Shown here: piece after piece, positions 8,401-16,859 of the stretch
How the letters are laid out: each line of letters opens with the position of its first letter
Numbering within the stretch: position 1 is the stretch's first letter
Assembly: GCA_965277075.1 (NCBI GenBank)
Contig: OZ255707.1
Location: 2,356,001 to 2,420,000 of the forward strand
From: Lustribacter sp965277075
Lineage (GTDB): Bacteria > Vulcanimicrobiota > Vulcanimicrobiia > Vulcanimicrobiales > Vulcanimicrobiaceae
Direction of reading: 5' to 3'
Length of the DNA stretch: 64,000 bases
Notes under the pieces: model-generated
Told to the model about the DNA's origin: nothing
Database searches by the model: none
The model's input: only the letters and a program-made list of their open reading frames with translations
Made by a program: the position numbers and the translations under genes

Positions 8401-9534
8401 TCAAACCGGTATGACCTCGGCCCGGCGCGCGGCGTCGCCGAACACGAGCCGGTCTTTCTGGAGTGCGATGTTGATCAAGATGCCGACCGCGAGGTAGTCG
8501 GTGATTAGCGCGCTGCCCCCGTACGACATGAACGGCAACGGAATTCCCGTGATCGGCATGATGCCGATCGTCATGCCGATGTTGACGATCATGTGAAAGG
8601 CCAGCATCGTCACGAGACCGGCACCGAGCAGCAAGCCGAACCGGTCCTGCGCCGCAACGAGGGCGCGCATCGCGAAGCCGATGATGCCGATGTAGAGCGC
8701 GATGAGCACGCAGGCGCCGACGAACCCGGCTTCCTCGCCGAGCGCGGTGAAGATGAAGTCGCGCGAATTCTCCGGGACGAAATTCAGCTGCGTTTGCGTG
8801 CCGTGAAAGATGCCTTTGCCGAAGAGCTCGCCGCTCCCGACGGCGATCTTTGACTGGTTGAGGTTGTACCCGACGCCCTGCGGATCGAGCTTCGGGTTGA
8901 GGAATACCAAGAGGCGCGCCCGCTGGAACGGCTTGAGAATCTTGTCGCTCGAGAGCACGTATGCCGCCGCCGCGACGATGCTCCCGAGATAGATGGCGAA
9001 GTCGATGATGTTCGGTAGTCCGAAACCGAGCTCGGCCGTCAAGATCGCGCCGATGACGAGCGTCGTGCCGAGGTCAGGCTGTTTGAGAATGAAGAGCGCC
9101 GGTATGCCGACCGCGACGAGCGGAATCGCGAGTTCCCAGATCTTGCGATACGTGCCGCGCGCGAGCAGCGCGGCGATGACGATCGCCAGCGCGACCTTGG
9201 CCGGTTCGGATGGTTGAAACGTGAAGCTACCGATCTGAATCCAGCGCGCGGCGCCGAGGGCGCTGTGTCCTTTGATCGCGATGAAGATCAGCAGCGCGAC
9301 GGTGACGATGTAGATCGGCACTGCCCAGCGTTGCCAGCGATGGTAGTCGATGAACGCCGTGCTGAGCATGACGGCAATGCCGACGACGGCGTACGCGGTC
9401 TGATTGCGCCATTCGCTCGCCGCGTATGGTTCATGTAACGTCGCGGAGCGGATGAAGAGCAATCCGATCGCCGTGAGAACGATGCATGCCGCCGCGAGCG
9501 GCCAATTGAAGCGCGTGTACCAGGGCCGATCCAC
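8401..9534 (-). CDS. rodA: Rod-shape determining protein RodA (SEDS glycosyltransferase)
   Basis: A polytopic inner-membrane peptidoglycan polymerase of the SEDS family, 377 residues, the usual RodA length, with about ten TM helices. Family blocks include the first helix ending in LFIRSATLHEP, QIGSFTFQPSEPAKVAL, LKQPDLGTTLV and NFVPENSRDFIFTALGEEAGF. Start is GTG at 9534, three bases after the minE stop (TAATGCGTGG), which implies coupling. Lying last in the min operon, it links division-site placement to side-wall elongation. FtsW is the other possible assignment, but the length and operon context favour RodA. Confidence 0.9.
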   Translation of the reverse strand: MDRPWYTRFNWPLAAACIVLTAIGLLFIRSATLHEPYAASEWRNQTAYAVVGIAVMLSTAFIDYHRWQRWAVPIYIVTVALLIFIAIKGHSALGAARWIQIGSFTFQPSEPAKVALAIVIAALLARGTYRKIWELAIPLVAVGIPALFILKQPDLGTTLVIGAILTAELGFGLPNIIDFAIYLGSIVAAAAYVLSSDKILKPFQRARLLVFLNPKLDPQGVGYNLNQSKIAVGSGELFGKGIFHGTQTQLNFVPENSRDFIFTALGEEAGFVGACVLIALYIGIIGFAMRALVAAQDRFGLLLGAGLVTMLAFHMIVNIGMTIGIMPITGIPLPFMSYGGSALITDYLAVGILINIALQKDRLVFGDAARRAEVIPV

Positions 9535-9537
9535 GCA

Positions 9538-10020
9538 TTAGCCCGGTGCGGGTGCGGGGTTGACGGCGGAGCGACGACGACGGCGGCGACGCGGTTTTGG
9601 TGTCGTCGCGCCGGCCGTGGATGGTTTCGCGGGCGCCTCCTCCGCGTCAGGTTCATCGATGACCGCGGCCGGCGCAGGCGCCGAATCCGAGAACGACGGC
9701 GGCGGGTCGGTCACGACGGCGCTCGCAGCGGCGGCCGGCCGCGGCGGTCCGGGCGGCTTTTTGTCGGCCGGCTTCATTCCGAGAATCGGAATGTTCGCGA
9801 GCATGGCGACTTGGCGGTCCTGCTGCTCGAACGTGACGTCGCAATTCGCCGTGTCGACGTCGACATATTTCGAGATCACAGCGATCAAGTCGGTCTTGAG
9901 CGATTCGACGACATCAGGCGCAAGCGCGAGATGGTCCGAAAGCAGCACCAGGCGCAAGCGTTCGCGTGCGGTGACGCTCGAGGGTTCCGGGTTGAAGAGG
10001 CGTTTGAAAAAATCGAGCAT
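9538..10020 (-). CDS. minE: Cell division topological specificity factor MinE with C-terminal extension
   Basis: 160 residues. The first 85 or so match MinE: MLDFFKRLFN forms the amphipathic membrane-targeting start, followed by TARERLRLVLLSDHLALAP, the anti-MinCD segment, and a topological domain ending QVAMLANIPIL. MinE stimulates MinD ATPase and restricts the division inhibitor to the poles. The remaining 70 residues are an uncommon Pro/Ala/Glu-rich extension ending with seven consecutive Arg residues. I placed the start at the ATG at 10020 because homology begins there; it follows the upstream minD stop by one base (TAGGATG). A longer in-frame extension upstream is not MinE-like. Confidence 0.9.
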   Translation of the reverse strand: MLDFFKRLFNPEPSSVTARERLRLVLLSDHLALAPDVVESLKTDLIAVISKYVDVDTANCDVTFEQQDRQVAMLANIPILGMKPADKKPPGPPRPAAAASAVVTDPPPSFSDSAPAPAAVIDEPDAEEAPAKPSTAGATTPKPRRRRRRRSAVNPAPAPG

Positions 10021-10021
10021 C

Positions 10022-10861
10022 CTAGCGGCGGCTCCCGAAAAGTTTGTCAAAAAATGAGGCTTCGCGCGGCACATCGGGCGCGGACGTATCCGTCCCCGCG
10101 ATCCGCGCCGCGATTTTTCGATACGCATCGCCGGTCGGCGAAGCGGGATCGAGGGCGATCGGTTCCCCTCTATTCGTCGATACGATCACGCCGGGTTCGT
10201 CGGCGATGACGCCGAGCAACGGCAATCGCAGAATCGCGTTCACATCGTCGACCGAGAGCATCTTGCCGCGCCGCACGAGGGCCGGCCGTAAACGGTTGAC
10301 GATGAGCTTGATACTCGTGCGTTCACCAAGCAAACCGACGACGCGATCGGCGTCGCGGACCGCGCTGACTTCCGGCGTGCAGACGACGATCGCTTCGTCG
10401 GCCGCGACAATCGCGTTTTGGAAGCCGAGCTCGATGCCGGCGGGGCAGTCGATGAGCACGTAGTCGAAGCGCTCGCGAAGACGTTCGATCAACGCCCGGA
10501 ACGCATTTGTGTCGACATCGTCTTTCTCGCGCGTCTGCGAGGCGGCGAGCAATTTCATCGTCGGTACGCGCTTATCGCTGACGAGCGCGTCGTCGAGTTC
10601 GGCGTTCCCTTCGAGCACGTCGAGGACGTGATGCCGCACGCGCGCTTCGAGGCCGAGCACGATGTCGAGATTGCGCAAGCCGACGTCGGCATCGACGAGC
10701 ACGACACGTGCGCCGGTCGCGCCGAGCGCGGCGCCGACGTTAGCCGTCGTCGTGGTCTTGCCGACGCCGCCTTTACCGGAGGTAACGACGATGGCGCGGC
10801 CGCGCGCCGCGGGCACGGGCGACGCATCCGGCATGTGCGCCTCGGCGCGAAATTCGTGCAT
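10022..10861 (-). CDS. minD: Septum-site determining protein MinD, second paralogue
   Basis: A 279-residue deviant Walker A ATPase (TSGKGGVGKTTTTANVG). Further MinD blocks are VDADVGLRNLDIVLGLE, DYVLIDCPAGIELGF, TPEVSAVRDADRVVG and LSVDDV. It ends in a short amphipathic helix, SFFDKLFGSRR, that should target it to the membrane. The N terminus is about 15 residues longer than in its neighbour, and an internal Met at residue 10 could be the start. It lies three bases after the first minD and one base before minE. It is clearly a diverged paralogue, not a recent duplicate. Its partner in the Min oscillator is unknown. Confidence 0.9.
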   Translation of the reverse strand: MHEFRAEAHMPDASPVPAARGRAIVVTSGKGGVGKTTTTANVGAALGATGARVVLVDADVGLRNLDIVLGLEARVRHHVLDVLEGNAELDDALVSDKRVPTMKLLAASQTREKDDVDTNAFRALIERLRERFDYVLIDCPAGIELGFQNAIVAADEAIVVCTPEVSAVRDADRVVGLLGERTSIKLIVNRLRPALVRRGKMLSVDDVNAILRLPLLGVIADEPGVIVSTNRGEPIALDPASPTGDAYRKIAARIAGTDTSAPDVPREASFFDKLFGSRR

Positions 10862-10864
10862 CCG

Positions 10865-11656
10865 TTATCCAGCCTTTCGTCCGAGGAGCCGGCTCAAGAA
10901 CGTCGGCACGCCGAGCGGCGTGAACGGGACGATTTCGCCTTCGAGACGGCGCGCGATCTTGTCGTAGATCGATGCCAGACGTGACTCCGGCATCAATGCC
11001 AGCGGTTCGCCGCGGTTGGTCGTCTCGATGACGTCCTCGTCGTCGGGCACGATGCCGAGCAACTCGATCGAAAGGATCTCGCAGACGTCGTCGACCGAAA
11101 GCATATCGCCGGAACGCACCATGTCGGGCCGAATGCGATTGACGATCATCCGCATCGGCAAGCCGCGCTCGCTCAGTTTGCCGATGACCCGGTCGGCGTC
11201 GCGGATCGCGCTGACTTCCGGCGTCGTCACGATCACCGCTTCCTGCGCTCCGGCGACAGCATTGCGAAAACCGTGCTCGATGCCGGCCGGGCAATCGATG
11301 ATCACGTAGTCGAACATCTCCGCCAAACCGTCGATCACACCGGCGAACTGCGTCTCGCTCACGGCCGTCTTGTCGCGCGTTTGAGCCGCCGGTAAGATTG
11401 CAAGCCCCTCACCGAAGCGCTTGTCGCGGATGAGTGCCTGACGAAGTTGACAGCGGCCTTCGACGACCTCGACCAGATCGAAGACGATGCGCTTTTCCAG
11501 CCCGAGCACCAAATCGAGATTGCGCAATCCGATGTCCGCGTCGACAAGGCACACGCGCTTCCCGCGCGCTGCAAGCGTTGCCCCGACATTCGCGGTCGTC
11601 GTCGTTTTACCGACCCCGCCTTTGCCCGACGTGACGACGATGCGCCGTGCCGTCAC
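10865..11656 (-). CDS. minD: Septum-site determining protein MinD, first paralogue
   Basis: 263 residues, the typical MinD length. It has VVTSGKGGVGKTTTTANVG (deviant Walker A), VDADIGLRNLDLVLGLE, DYVIIDCPAGIEHGFRNAV, TPEVSAIRDADRVIGKL and a C-terminal amphipathic helix, PTFLSRLLGRKAG. It binds ATP, docks on the membrane and recruits MinC. It starts with GTG in a GTGA overlap with minC. Of the two MinD proteins this one looks more canonical and is the likelier partner of MinC. Confidence 0.93.
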   Translation of the reverse strand: MTARRIVVTSGKGGVGKTTTTANVGATLAARGKRVCLVDADIGLRNLDLVLGLEKRIVFDLVEVVEGRCQLRQALIRDKRFGEGLAILPAAQTRDKTAVSETQFAGVIDGLAEMFDYVIIDCPAGIEHGFRNAVAGAQEAVIVTTPEVSAIRDADRVIGKLSERGLPMRMIVNRIRPDMVRSGDMLSVDDVCEILSIELLGIVPDDEDVIETTNRGEPLALMPESRLASIYDKIARRLEGEIVPFTPLGVPTFLSRLLGRKAG

Positions 11657-12483
11657 AGGATGAGCTCGCGGCGGTCGCTTGCGCCGAGCGGCGCGACGGC
11701 AATCCGGTCGCCTTCGATCATTGCTTGTTGCGGCCCGGCGACGACACGCGCATCCGCGCCGATGACGGTGGCAATGCGGAGTTGCGTCGGCGCGAACTCG
11801 AGCGCGATCACTCGCGCCGTGAGGTCGCCTTGCGCGCCGGCATGGGCGGTGCCGCGCAGCGCGCCGACGACGACGATATCACCGCTCGCGATCAACTCGG
11901 CGCCCGGGTTGAGATCGCCGATCACGACGATGTTGCCCATGTTGTGCAGGGCCTGGCCGCCGCGCAACGTCCCGCGATGGTAGAGCGTCGAGACGCCGGC
12001 CGGAGCGTGTGCCGGCGTCGGCGGAATCGAGACGCCCGCCGTCGCCACACCCGCCGGTGCTTCGAGCGCCGGGCCGATGCGGCGCCGAGCGAGATCGGCC
12101 CGCGCGCCGGCGAAATCCGCGACGAGCGACCGGGCCGCATCGGAGAGCGTGATAGCGCGGGCGGTGCGCAAACGCGGCAGGGCGGAAATTTCGGCAAGCG
12201 GCGCCGGGCCGAGGTAGGCAAGGTCGAGATCGGCGAGGAGCGGCGCGAGGGCCTCGTTCCCCGAAACACCGTCGAGCGTTATCCCGAACTCGGCGAGCAT
12301 GTCGCGAAAGAGCAGCAGATGCGGCCCGCTGGGCACCAGCGCGTCGAGGTTCGCGATCGCATGGCTCCCACGATAGAAATCGGGCCGATCGCTCAGCTGT
12401 TCGCGCAATTCGGCCGCGGCCTCGGGCAAGGCACGGTCGATCGCAATTTCCAAGTTTCGGCCACGGCCGCGCAGCGTCGTCAT
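11653..12483 (-). CDS. minC: Septum site-determining protein MinC
   Basis: 276 residues from the ATG at 12483, where MinC-like sequence begins (MTTLRGRGRNLEIAID); the frame is open further upstream but that part is Cys/Arg-rich and unlike MinC. The N-terminal half resembles the FtsZ-antagonising domain. The C-terminal half (STLYHRGTLRGGQALHNMG, GDLNPGAELIASGDIVVVG, LRGTAHAGAQGD) is the right-handed beta-helix that dimerises and binds MinD. First gene of the minC-minD-minD-minE-rodA operon, divergent from the M48 protease gene across 146 bp that show no clear promoter. Confidence 0.9.
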   Translation of the reverse strand: MTTLRGRGRNLEIAIDRALPEAAAELREQLSDRPDFYRGSHAIANLDALVPSGPHLLLFRDMLAEFGITLDGVSGNEALAPLLADLDLAYLGPAPLAEISALPRLRTARAITLSDAARSLVADFAGARADLARRRIGPALEAPAGVATAGVSIPPTPAHAPAGVSTLYHRGTLRGGQALHNMGNIVVIGDLNPGAELIASGDIVVVGALRGTAHAGAQGDLTARVIALEFAPTQLRIATVIGADARVVAGPQQAMIEGDRIAVAPLGASDRRELIL

Positions 12484-12629
12484 CGGCGTCCCTCGCACGT
12501 CATCCGACCGCGGTTCCGCGCACCCGGCGGCGGCCCTTCGACATCCACACGCGATGCACAGGAACTTGCAACGCTCCACACCTCATCCACAGGTGGTGCA
12601 CCGAACCAGCGACGTCGAAGGAGCCGCCT

Positions 12630-14645
12630 ATGTTGAGCCGACGCGTTCTACCCATCGTCGTCAGTATCGCCGTTTGCTGTGCCACCATCCCGGCACCGAC
12701 GATGGCCGGTACGTCGACGACGACCGAAGTCGAGATGGGCAAAGAGTACGACAAGCAGATCGTCGCATCGCAGAACTTGGTGACCGACCCGTTGATGGTT
12801 GCATGGGTGAACCAAATCGGCGACAAGCTCTGGGATCAAACGGCGCGCAAAGACGTGCCGTATTCCGTCAAAGTGCTCGACGTTCCGGATATCAACGCAT
12901 TCTCCACCCTGGGCGGCTTCATCTACGTCAACGAAGGCCTGCTCGACTTCGCGCAGTCGGACGATGAGTTGGCCGGTGTGATCGGTCACGAAACCGGTCA
13001 TATCGAGCGGCGCCACGTCTTGCAGAACAACAACAAGGCACAGATCCTCGGCATCCTGTTGTCGGTCGGTTCGATGTTCACGCCGTTCCTCTACCGGTTC
13101 GGCCAAATTATCCAGGCCGGCGTGATGGCGAAGATCGAACGCGAGGACGAGTATCAGGCCGACAGGTACGGACTGATGCTGATGACGCGCGCCGGTGAAG
13201 ATCCGAACGCGATGGTGTCGTTCATGTCGCATCTCGGCGCGGTCGAAAACGAGCACAACGGACTGCTCAATAAATACATCGCGAGCCATCCCGACGTCCC
13301 GAAACGCGTTTCCGCGCTCGTCGGCTATCCGGAGCTCGATCCGAAGGTCGTCACGTCGCAACAGCGGATCGCTTTCGCAATTCACGACGAAGACGAAGCA
13401 CGGTACGCGATTGCGGCGCGAGAGTTCGAAGGAATTCTCGCAACGGATCCGTCGAATGCAACGGCCGCATATTATCTCGGTGAAACGCAGATCGCGCTCG
13501 GTCAGACGACGAAGAGCGAGCAGAACCTAGCGCTCGCGATCGCCAACGGTTCACCAGAAACGCAACGCCTCGCACAAACGCAAGTCGCGGCGCTGCGCGC
13601 GAGCGATCGGCGGTTGAGCCTCCTCAACGTCGATGTACGCCCGCTGCACGACGACCTCGCAGCAGCAGCGGCGGCGCAAGTCGACGCGAGCGCCGCGATC
13701 GAAGCACGACGCGACGCAGCACGCGATCAGGTCAAGCAACTCGAGTCACGCGAACAAGCGATCACCTACGGCATGCCGACGGTCCAGGGCGCAACCGCGC
13801 GGCCCGGCTCACGTCTCGAGACGGTGATCGCGAACATCGCGACGATGCAGAAAGCGCTCGACACGACCAATGCGAAGACGAAAGAGACGATCGACGGCGT
13901 CGGCTCGGTCGCACGCAACAAGCATGGCGGATTGCTCAAGTCGAACGCCGACGTGCTGGGTGCGATGACGGCCCAACTCGACGCGGCGCCGCTGGCGCCG
14001 ATCGTTCTCTCCGAACTGCCCGCCTATCCACGCATGCTGCACGGGCTCGAGGCCGTCGACGCCGACATGGTGCGCTCGGTCGACGCCGCACGCGCATCGC
14101 TTGCACTCCTCGACGTGGCGCTCGGCGACCTCGACGCGTTCGTCCGCGAGTTGGCGCGCACGCGCGTCTACCGTGGCGACGTCGACGAACTCGACTATAA
14201 ATCGCTCGAGCCCATCATGGACAAAGCGGTGACGTCGCTCAACCGTGCGGCCGTCGCCGCTTCGCAAGCATCGCAGCTCTACAATATGGCGCGGGCGCGC
14301 GAAGTCGCGGTGCAGATCGACGAACTCGGCCTCGCGTCATCGCCGGGGCGGTACGCAACGCTCCAGCGCGCACTCGACGCGCGCTTCAAGAACGCGACGA
14401 TCGACTACGCGGCGATGCTGCGCGCGGACCTCTCACCGGCCGACGTCGTCGCCGCCTCGATCATCGCGGCCGATACGAACACGACGCCGCAAGGAATCGT
14501 CGACGAGGCGAAGGCCACGCATCGGTCGCTGGTCGACGTCGCGAACGCACGCGGCATGCACGCGCTTTCCCTTGAAATCTTCCTCCATCTGATCTATCTC
14601 GACTACACGGACGATCCCGTCACCGAAGCTCGCGCCGTTGTGTAA
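12630..14645 (+). CDS. Secreted M48-family zinc metalloprotease (BepA-like)
   Basis: A 671-residue periplasmic protease. Residues 1-26 are a signal peptide. The peptidase domain has the zinc motif HETGH at 120-124 and a third ligand Glu near 174 in EDEYQADRYG. A TPR-like stretch follows (YAIAAREFEGILATDPSNATAAYYLGETQIALGQ in pieces around 260-300), then about 350 residues of predicted alpha-helix with no recognised domain. BepA-type enzymes clear misassembled outer-membrane proteins, which would fit this diderm, but BepA is shorter (near 490). AAGGAG sits 8 nt before the ATG. It is probably transcribed with the DUF697 gene 31 bp downstream. Confidence 0.88.
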   Translation: MLSRRVLPIVVSIAVCCATIPAPTMAGTSTTTEVEMGKEYDKQIVASQNLVTDPLMVAWVNQIGDKLWDQTARKDVPYSVKVLDVPDINAFSTLGGFIYVNEGLLDFAQSDDELAGVIGHETGHIERRHVLQNNNKAQILGILLSVGSMFTPFLYRFGQIIQAGVMAKIEREDEYQADRYGLMLMTRAGEDPNAMVSFMSHLGAVENEHNGLLNKYIASHPDVPKRVSALVGYPELDPKVVTSQQRIAFAIHDEDEARYAIAAREFEGILATDPSNATAAYYLGETQIALGQTTKSEQNLALAIANGSPETQRLAQTQVAALRASDRRLSLLNVDVRPLHDDLAAAAAAQVDASAAIEARRDAARDQVKQLESREQAITYGMPTVQGATARPGSRLETVIANIATMQKALDTTNAKTKETIDGVGSVARNKHGGLLKSNADVLGAMTAQLDAAPLAPIVLSELPAYPRMLHGLEAVDADMVRSVDAARASLALLDVALGDLDAFVRELARTRVYRGDVDELDYKSLEPIMDKAVTSLNRAAVAASQASQLYNMARAREVAVQIDELGLASSPGRYATLQRALDARFKNATIDYAAMLRADLSPADVVAASIIAADTNTTPQGIVDEAKATHRSLVDVANARGMHALSLEIFLHLIYLDYTDDPVTEARAVV

Positions 14646-14676
14646 CACGGGGCGTCGAGCTGGGTACGCAACTTAA

Positions 14677-15720
14677 ATGAGCGCGATGCGAAACAACGTT
14701 TTTACGGCCGCCCAGACCTACAACCGGCTGCGCTCGCGCCTGAACACCAAAGCCGTGCACACCGGGGCACGACAGCCGTTCAAATTTCTGCTGTGCGGCG
14801 ACCCCGGTCTGATGTCGGCGTTTCGCTCGATGCTCTTCGCGGGTCTCGACGGGGACACGATTCCGCACGAAGCCGCCGCGACGCTCGAGACGATCTCGCC
14901 GCGCAGCGGATCGTTCGTCGATACGACCGATGCCCGCGCCGTGCTGTTCTTTGGAGACATCGGCGACCGCGCCGGCGCCGACCTCGGCGCGGTCGCGGCG
15001 CTCAAGCTGCCGGTGTTCGCGGTGCTCGTCGACGAGGCGGCGGCGGCTACGAGCGGGCCGTCCAACGCGCCGGCACCGGGCTTCGTCGAGGATTACGTCG
15101 TGCCGGTCTTCGATTTCGAACGCTTGCGCACGCGCGTGCTGCCGCACCTCATCGATGCCAGTAAAGGCGTCGAAATCGCCATCGGCCGGCGCTTGCCGGC
15201 GCTGCGCGTCACGGTTGCGCAAAAGCTGACGCGGGACGCCGCGCTCAATGCGCTCAAGCTCTCGGGCGCCAGCGCCGTCGTCGACAACGTTCCGCTTCTC
15301 GGTGCCGTCCTCGGCGCATTCACCACCGCGGGCGACATGGTGGCGATCACCGGTATCCAAATGATGCTGATGCTGCAGATCAGCGCCACGTTCGGAAAAG
15401 ACCCCGACGTTGCACGGATGTGGGAGTTACTGCCGGTCGTCGGCGGCGGTTTTGGATGGCGCGCACTCGCCCGCGAGCTCTCAGGCTTCATTCCGGTCGG
15501 TGGAATCGTGATCAAAGCCGCCATCGCGTATGCCGGTACGGTCGTCGTCGGCGAGGGTGCGGTGTTTTACGAGCAGCACGGCCGGCACATGACGCCGGTC
15601 GACGCCGGTCGCGTCTACGACGAAGCGCGCGCCTCGGCCATGCACTTCACCCGCGACGTGCTGCTGCGCATCCGGCGCAACGGGGACGGCGGAAACAACG
15701 GGAGCGACGGCAGCACGTAA
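14677..15720 (+). CDS. DUF697-family membrane-associated protein
   Basis: 347 residues. The C-terminal half matches the DUF697 pattern: NALKLSGASAVVDNVPLLG, AITGIQMMLMLQISATFGKD, and a second hydrophobic block, GFIPVGGIVIKAAIAYAG, giving two or three membrane-dipping helices. In other bacteria DUF697 is often fused to an Era-like GTPase. Here the N-terminal 170 residues carry only KFLLCGDPGLMSAFRSML, which lacks a Walker A Gly-Lys-Ser/Thr, so GTP binding is not supported. The function is unknown. It follows the M48 protease gene closely and converges on recR with 17 bp between stops. Confidence 0.75.
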   Translation: MSAMRNNVFTAAQTYNRLRSRLNTKAVHTGARQPFKFLLCGDPGLMSAFRSMLFAGLDGDTIPHEAAATLETISPRSGSFVDTTDARAVLFFGDIGDRAGADLGAVAALKLPVFAVLVDEAAAATSGPSNAPAPGFVEDYVVPVFDFERLRTRVLPHLIDASKGVEIAIGRRLPALRVTVAQKLTRDAALNALKLSGASAVVDNVPLLGAVLGAFTTAGDMVAITGIQMMLMLQISATFGKDPDVARMWELLPVVGGGFGWRALARELSGFIPVGGIVIKAAIAYAGTVVVGEGAVFYEQHGRHMTPVDAGRVYDEARASAMHFTRDVLLRIRRNGDGGNNGSDGST

Positions 15721-15737
15721 CGATTGCCGTAGCCGCG

Positions 15738-16349
15738 TCAGCTCAGGCTGCGGCGGCCTTCGAGCGCTTTTGCCAACGTGACCTCGTCGGCGTAATCGAG
15801 ATCGCCGCCGATCGGTAACCCGTACGCGAGCCGCGTCACCGCAACGTTGGCCGGCGCGATCAAGCGTGAGAGATACAGTGCGGTCGCCTCGCCTTCGGCA
15901 TTCGGATTCGTCGCGACGATCACTTCCACGGGACGCTCTGCCCCAATGCGCGCGAGCAATTCGGTCACGCGTAGCTGCGCCGGACCGACGCCGTCCATCG
16001 GCGAGATCAATCCGCCGAGAACGTGGTACCGCCCATGATATGCCGACGTGCGTTCGAGCGCGTAGATATCCTTCGCTTCGGCAACGACGCACAACAGCGA
16101 GCCATCGCGCTGCGTATCCGAGCAGATGTCGCACGGATCTTCTTCGGTGATCGAAAAACAGCGCGTACACAAGCGGACGCGTTCCTTGAGCGCGACGATC
16201 GCGTCCGCTAGCGCTCGAGCATCCGCCGGCGATCGATTGAGCAAATGAAACACGAGCCGCGCCGCCGTCTTCGGGCCGATCGTCGGCAATTTCGAAAACT
16301 CGTTGATCAGCGCAGCAACCGGCCCCGCAATGCTGTTGGCTGAACGCAC
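15738..16349 (-). CDS. recR: Recombination mediator RecR
   Basis: 203 residues, the normal RecR length. It has a helix-hairpin-helix (KLPTIGPKTAARLVFHLL), a four-Cys zinc finger (CTRC...CDIC), a Toprim domain (VVAEAKDIYALE; IVATNPNAEGEATALYL) and a C-terminal Walker-like segment (RLAYGLPIGGDLDYAD). With RecF and RecO it loads RecA onto SSB-coated gaps. The start is GTG at 16349, preceded directly by an in-frame TAG. It is the third gene of dnaX-ybaB-recR, a widely conserved order, but separated from ybaB by a hairpin-rich segment of 185 bp. Confidence 0.93.
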   Translation of the reverse strand: MRSANSIAGPVAALINEFSKLPTIGPKTAARLVFHLLNRSPADARALADAIVALKERVRLCTRCFSITEEDPCDICSDTQRDGSLLCVVAEAKDIYALERTSAYHGRYHVLGGLISPMDGVGPAQLRVTELLARIGAERPVEVIVATNPNAEGEATALYLSRLIAPANVAVTRLAYGLPIGGDLDYADEVTLAKALEGRRSLS

Positions 16350-16376
16350 CTAGTTTAACGGCGCTCCGCCCGAGGC

Positions 16377-16470
16377 GTGTGCGAAGCACACCGCACTTCG
16401 TGCGCGGGGCGATGCCCCGGAATTCGGCCGTCGGCAGAATTCGCGCCCCTCACGCTTCGCGTGGGGCCCC
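16377..16470. repeat. Cluster of five adjacent hairpins between ybaB and recR
   Basis: Five inverted repeats lie nearly end to end: GTGTGC-GAA-GCACAC (16377-16391), CGCAC-TTC-GTGCG (16392-16404), CGGGGC-GAT-GCCCCG (16405-16419), GAATTC...GAATTC (16420-16442) enclosing GCC-GTC-GGC, and CCCCTCACGC-TTC-GCGTGGGG (about 16446-16466). Most have three-base loops. This looks like a mosaic palindromic repeat element or a structured leader or processing site for recR. A terminator is unlikely since no T-run follows on the minus strand. I looked for the SRP RNA here and did not find its conserved core. Confidence 0.6.
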
Positions 16471-16534
16471 CAAATCATAGCTCCCCTGGTACGACCGGTG
16501 CGATTACGATTCCCCGTGGGGTCGCTCTGCGCGA

Positions 16535-16843
16535 TCAAGTTAAGCCGGGGATTTTCATGCCGCCGGTAAGTTTGCCCATCTTTTGTTCGCTGAGCGCTTT
16601 CGCTTTGGTGATCGCGTCGTTGATTGCGACGACGAGCAGATCCTCGAGCGTCTCGATGTCACCGGGATCGACGGCTTCCGCCTTGATCGTCAGCTTGGTG
16701 ATGCGAAAATCGCCGTTGACGCCGGCCGTCACGACGCCGCCGCCGGCCGTGCCTTCGACCGTCGTATTCGCGAGCTCGTCTTGAACACGCGCCATGTCCT
16801 GCTGCATCTTGCGCAGCTGCTGCATCATCTGGGCTTGGTTCAC
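16535..16843 (-). CDS. ybaB: YbaB/EbfC nucleoid-associated protein
   Basis: 102 residues from the GTG at 16843. I prefer this start to the longer frame because AGAGGA precedes it by 6 nt and YbaB homology begins at NQAQMMQQLRKMQQDMARVQDEL. The rest shows the family core, with VEGTAGGGVVTAGVNGDFRI and DIETLEDLLVVAINDAITKAK. YbaB forms tweezer-like dimers that bind DNA. It starts 16 bp after the dnaX stop, the classic dnaX-ybaB-recR arrangement. Confidence 0.92.
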   Translation of the reverse strand: MNQAQMMQQLRKMQQDMARVQDELANTTVEGTAGGGVVTAGVNGDFRITKLTIKAEAVDPGDIETLEDLLVVAINDAITKAKALSEQKMGKLTGGMKIPGLT

Positions 16844-16859
16844 ATCGAATCCTCTGTCG

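Noticed and set aside
12592..12600. TCATCCACA, a DnaA-box-like sequence before the M48 protease gene
   Set aside because: A single one-mismatch copy far from the dnaA region; expected by chance.
16350..16534. Possible SRP (4.5S) RNA, often found near dnaX
   Set aside because: The conserved GGAAGGAAGCAGCC-like core and its tetraloop are absent on both strands; only the hairpin cluster is there.
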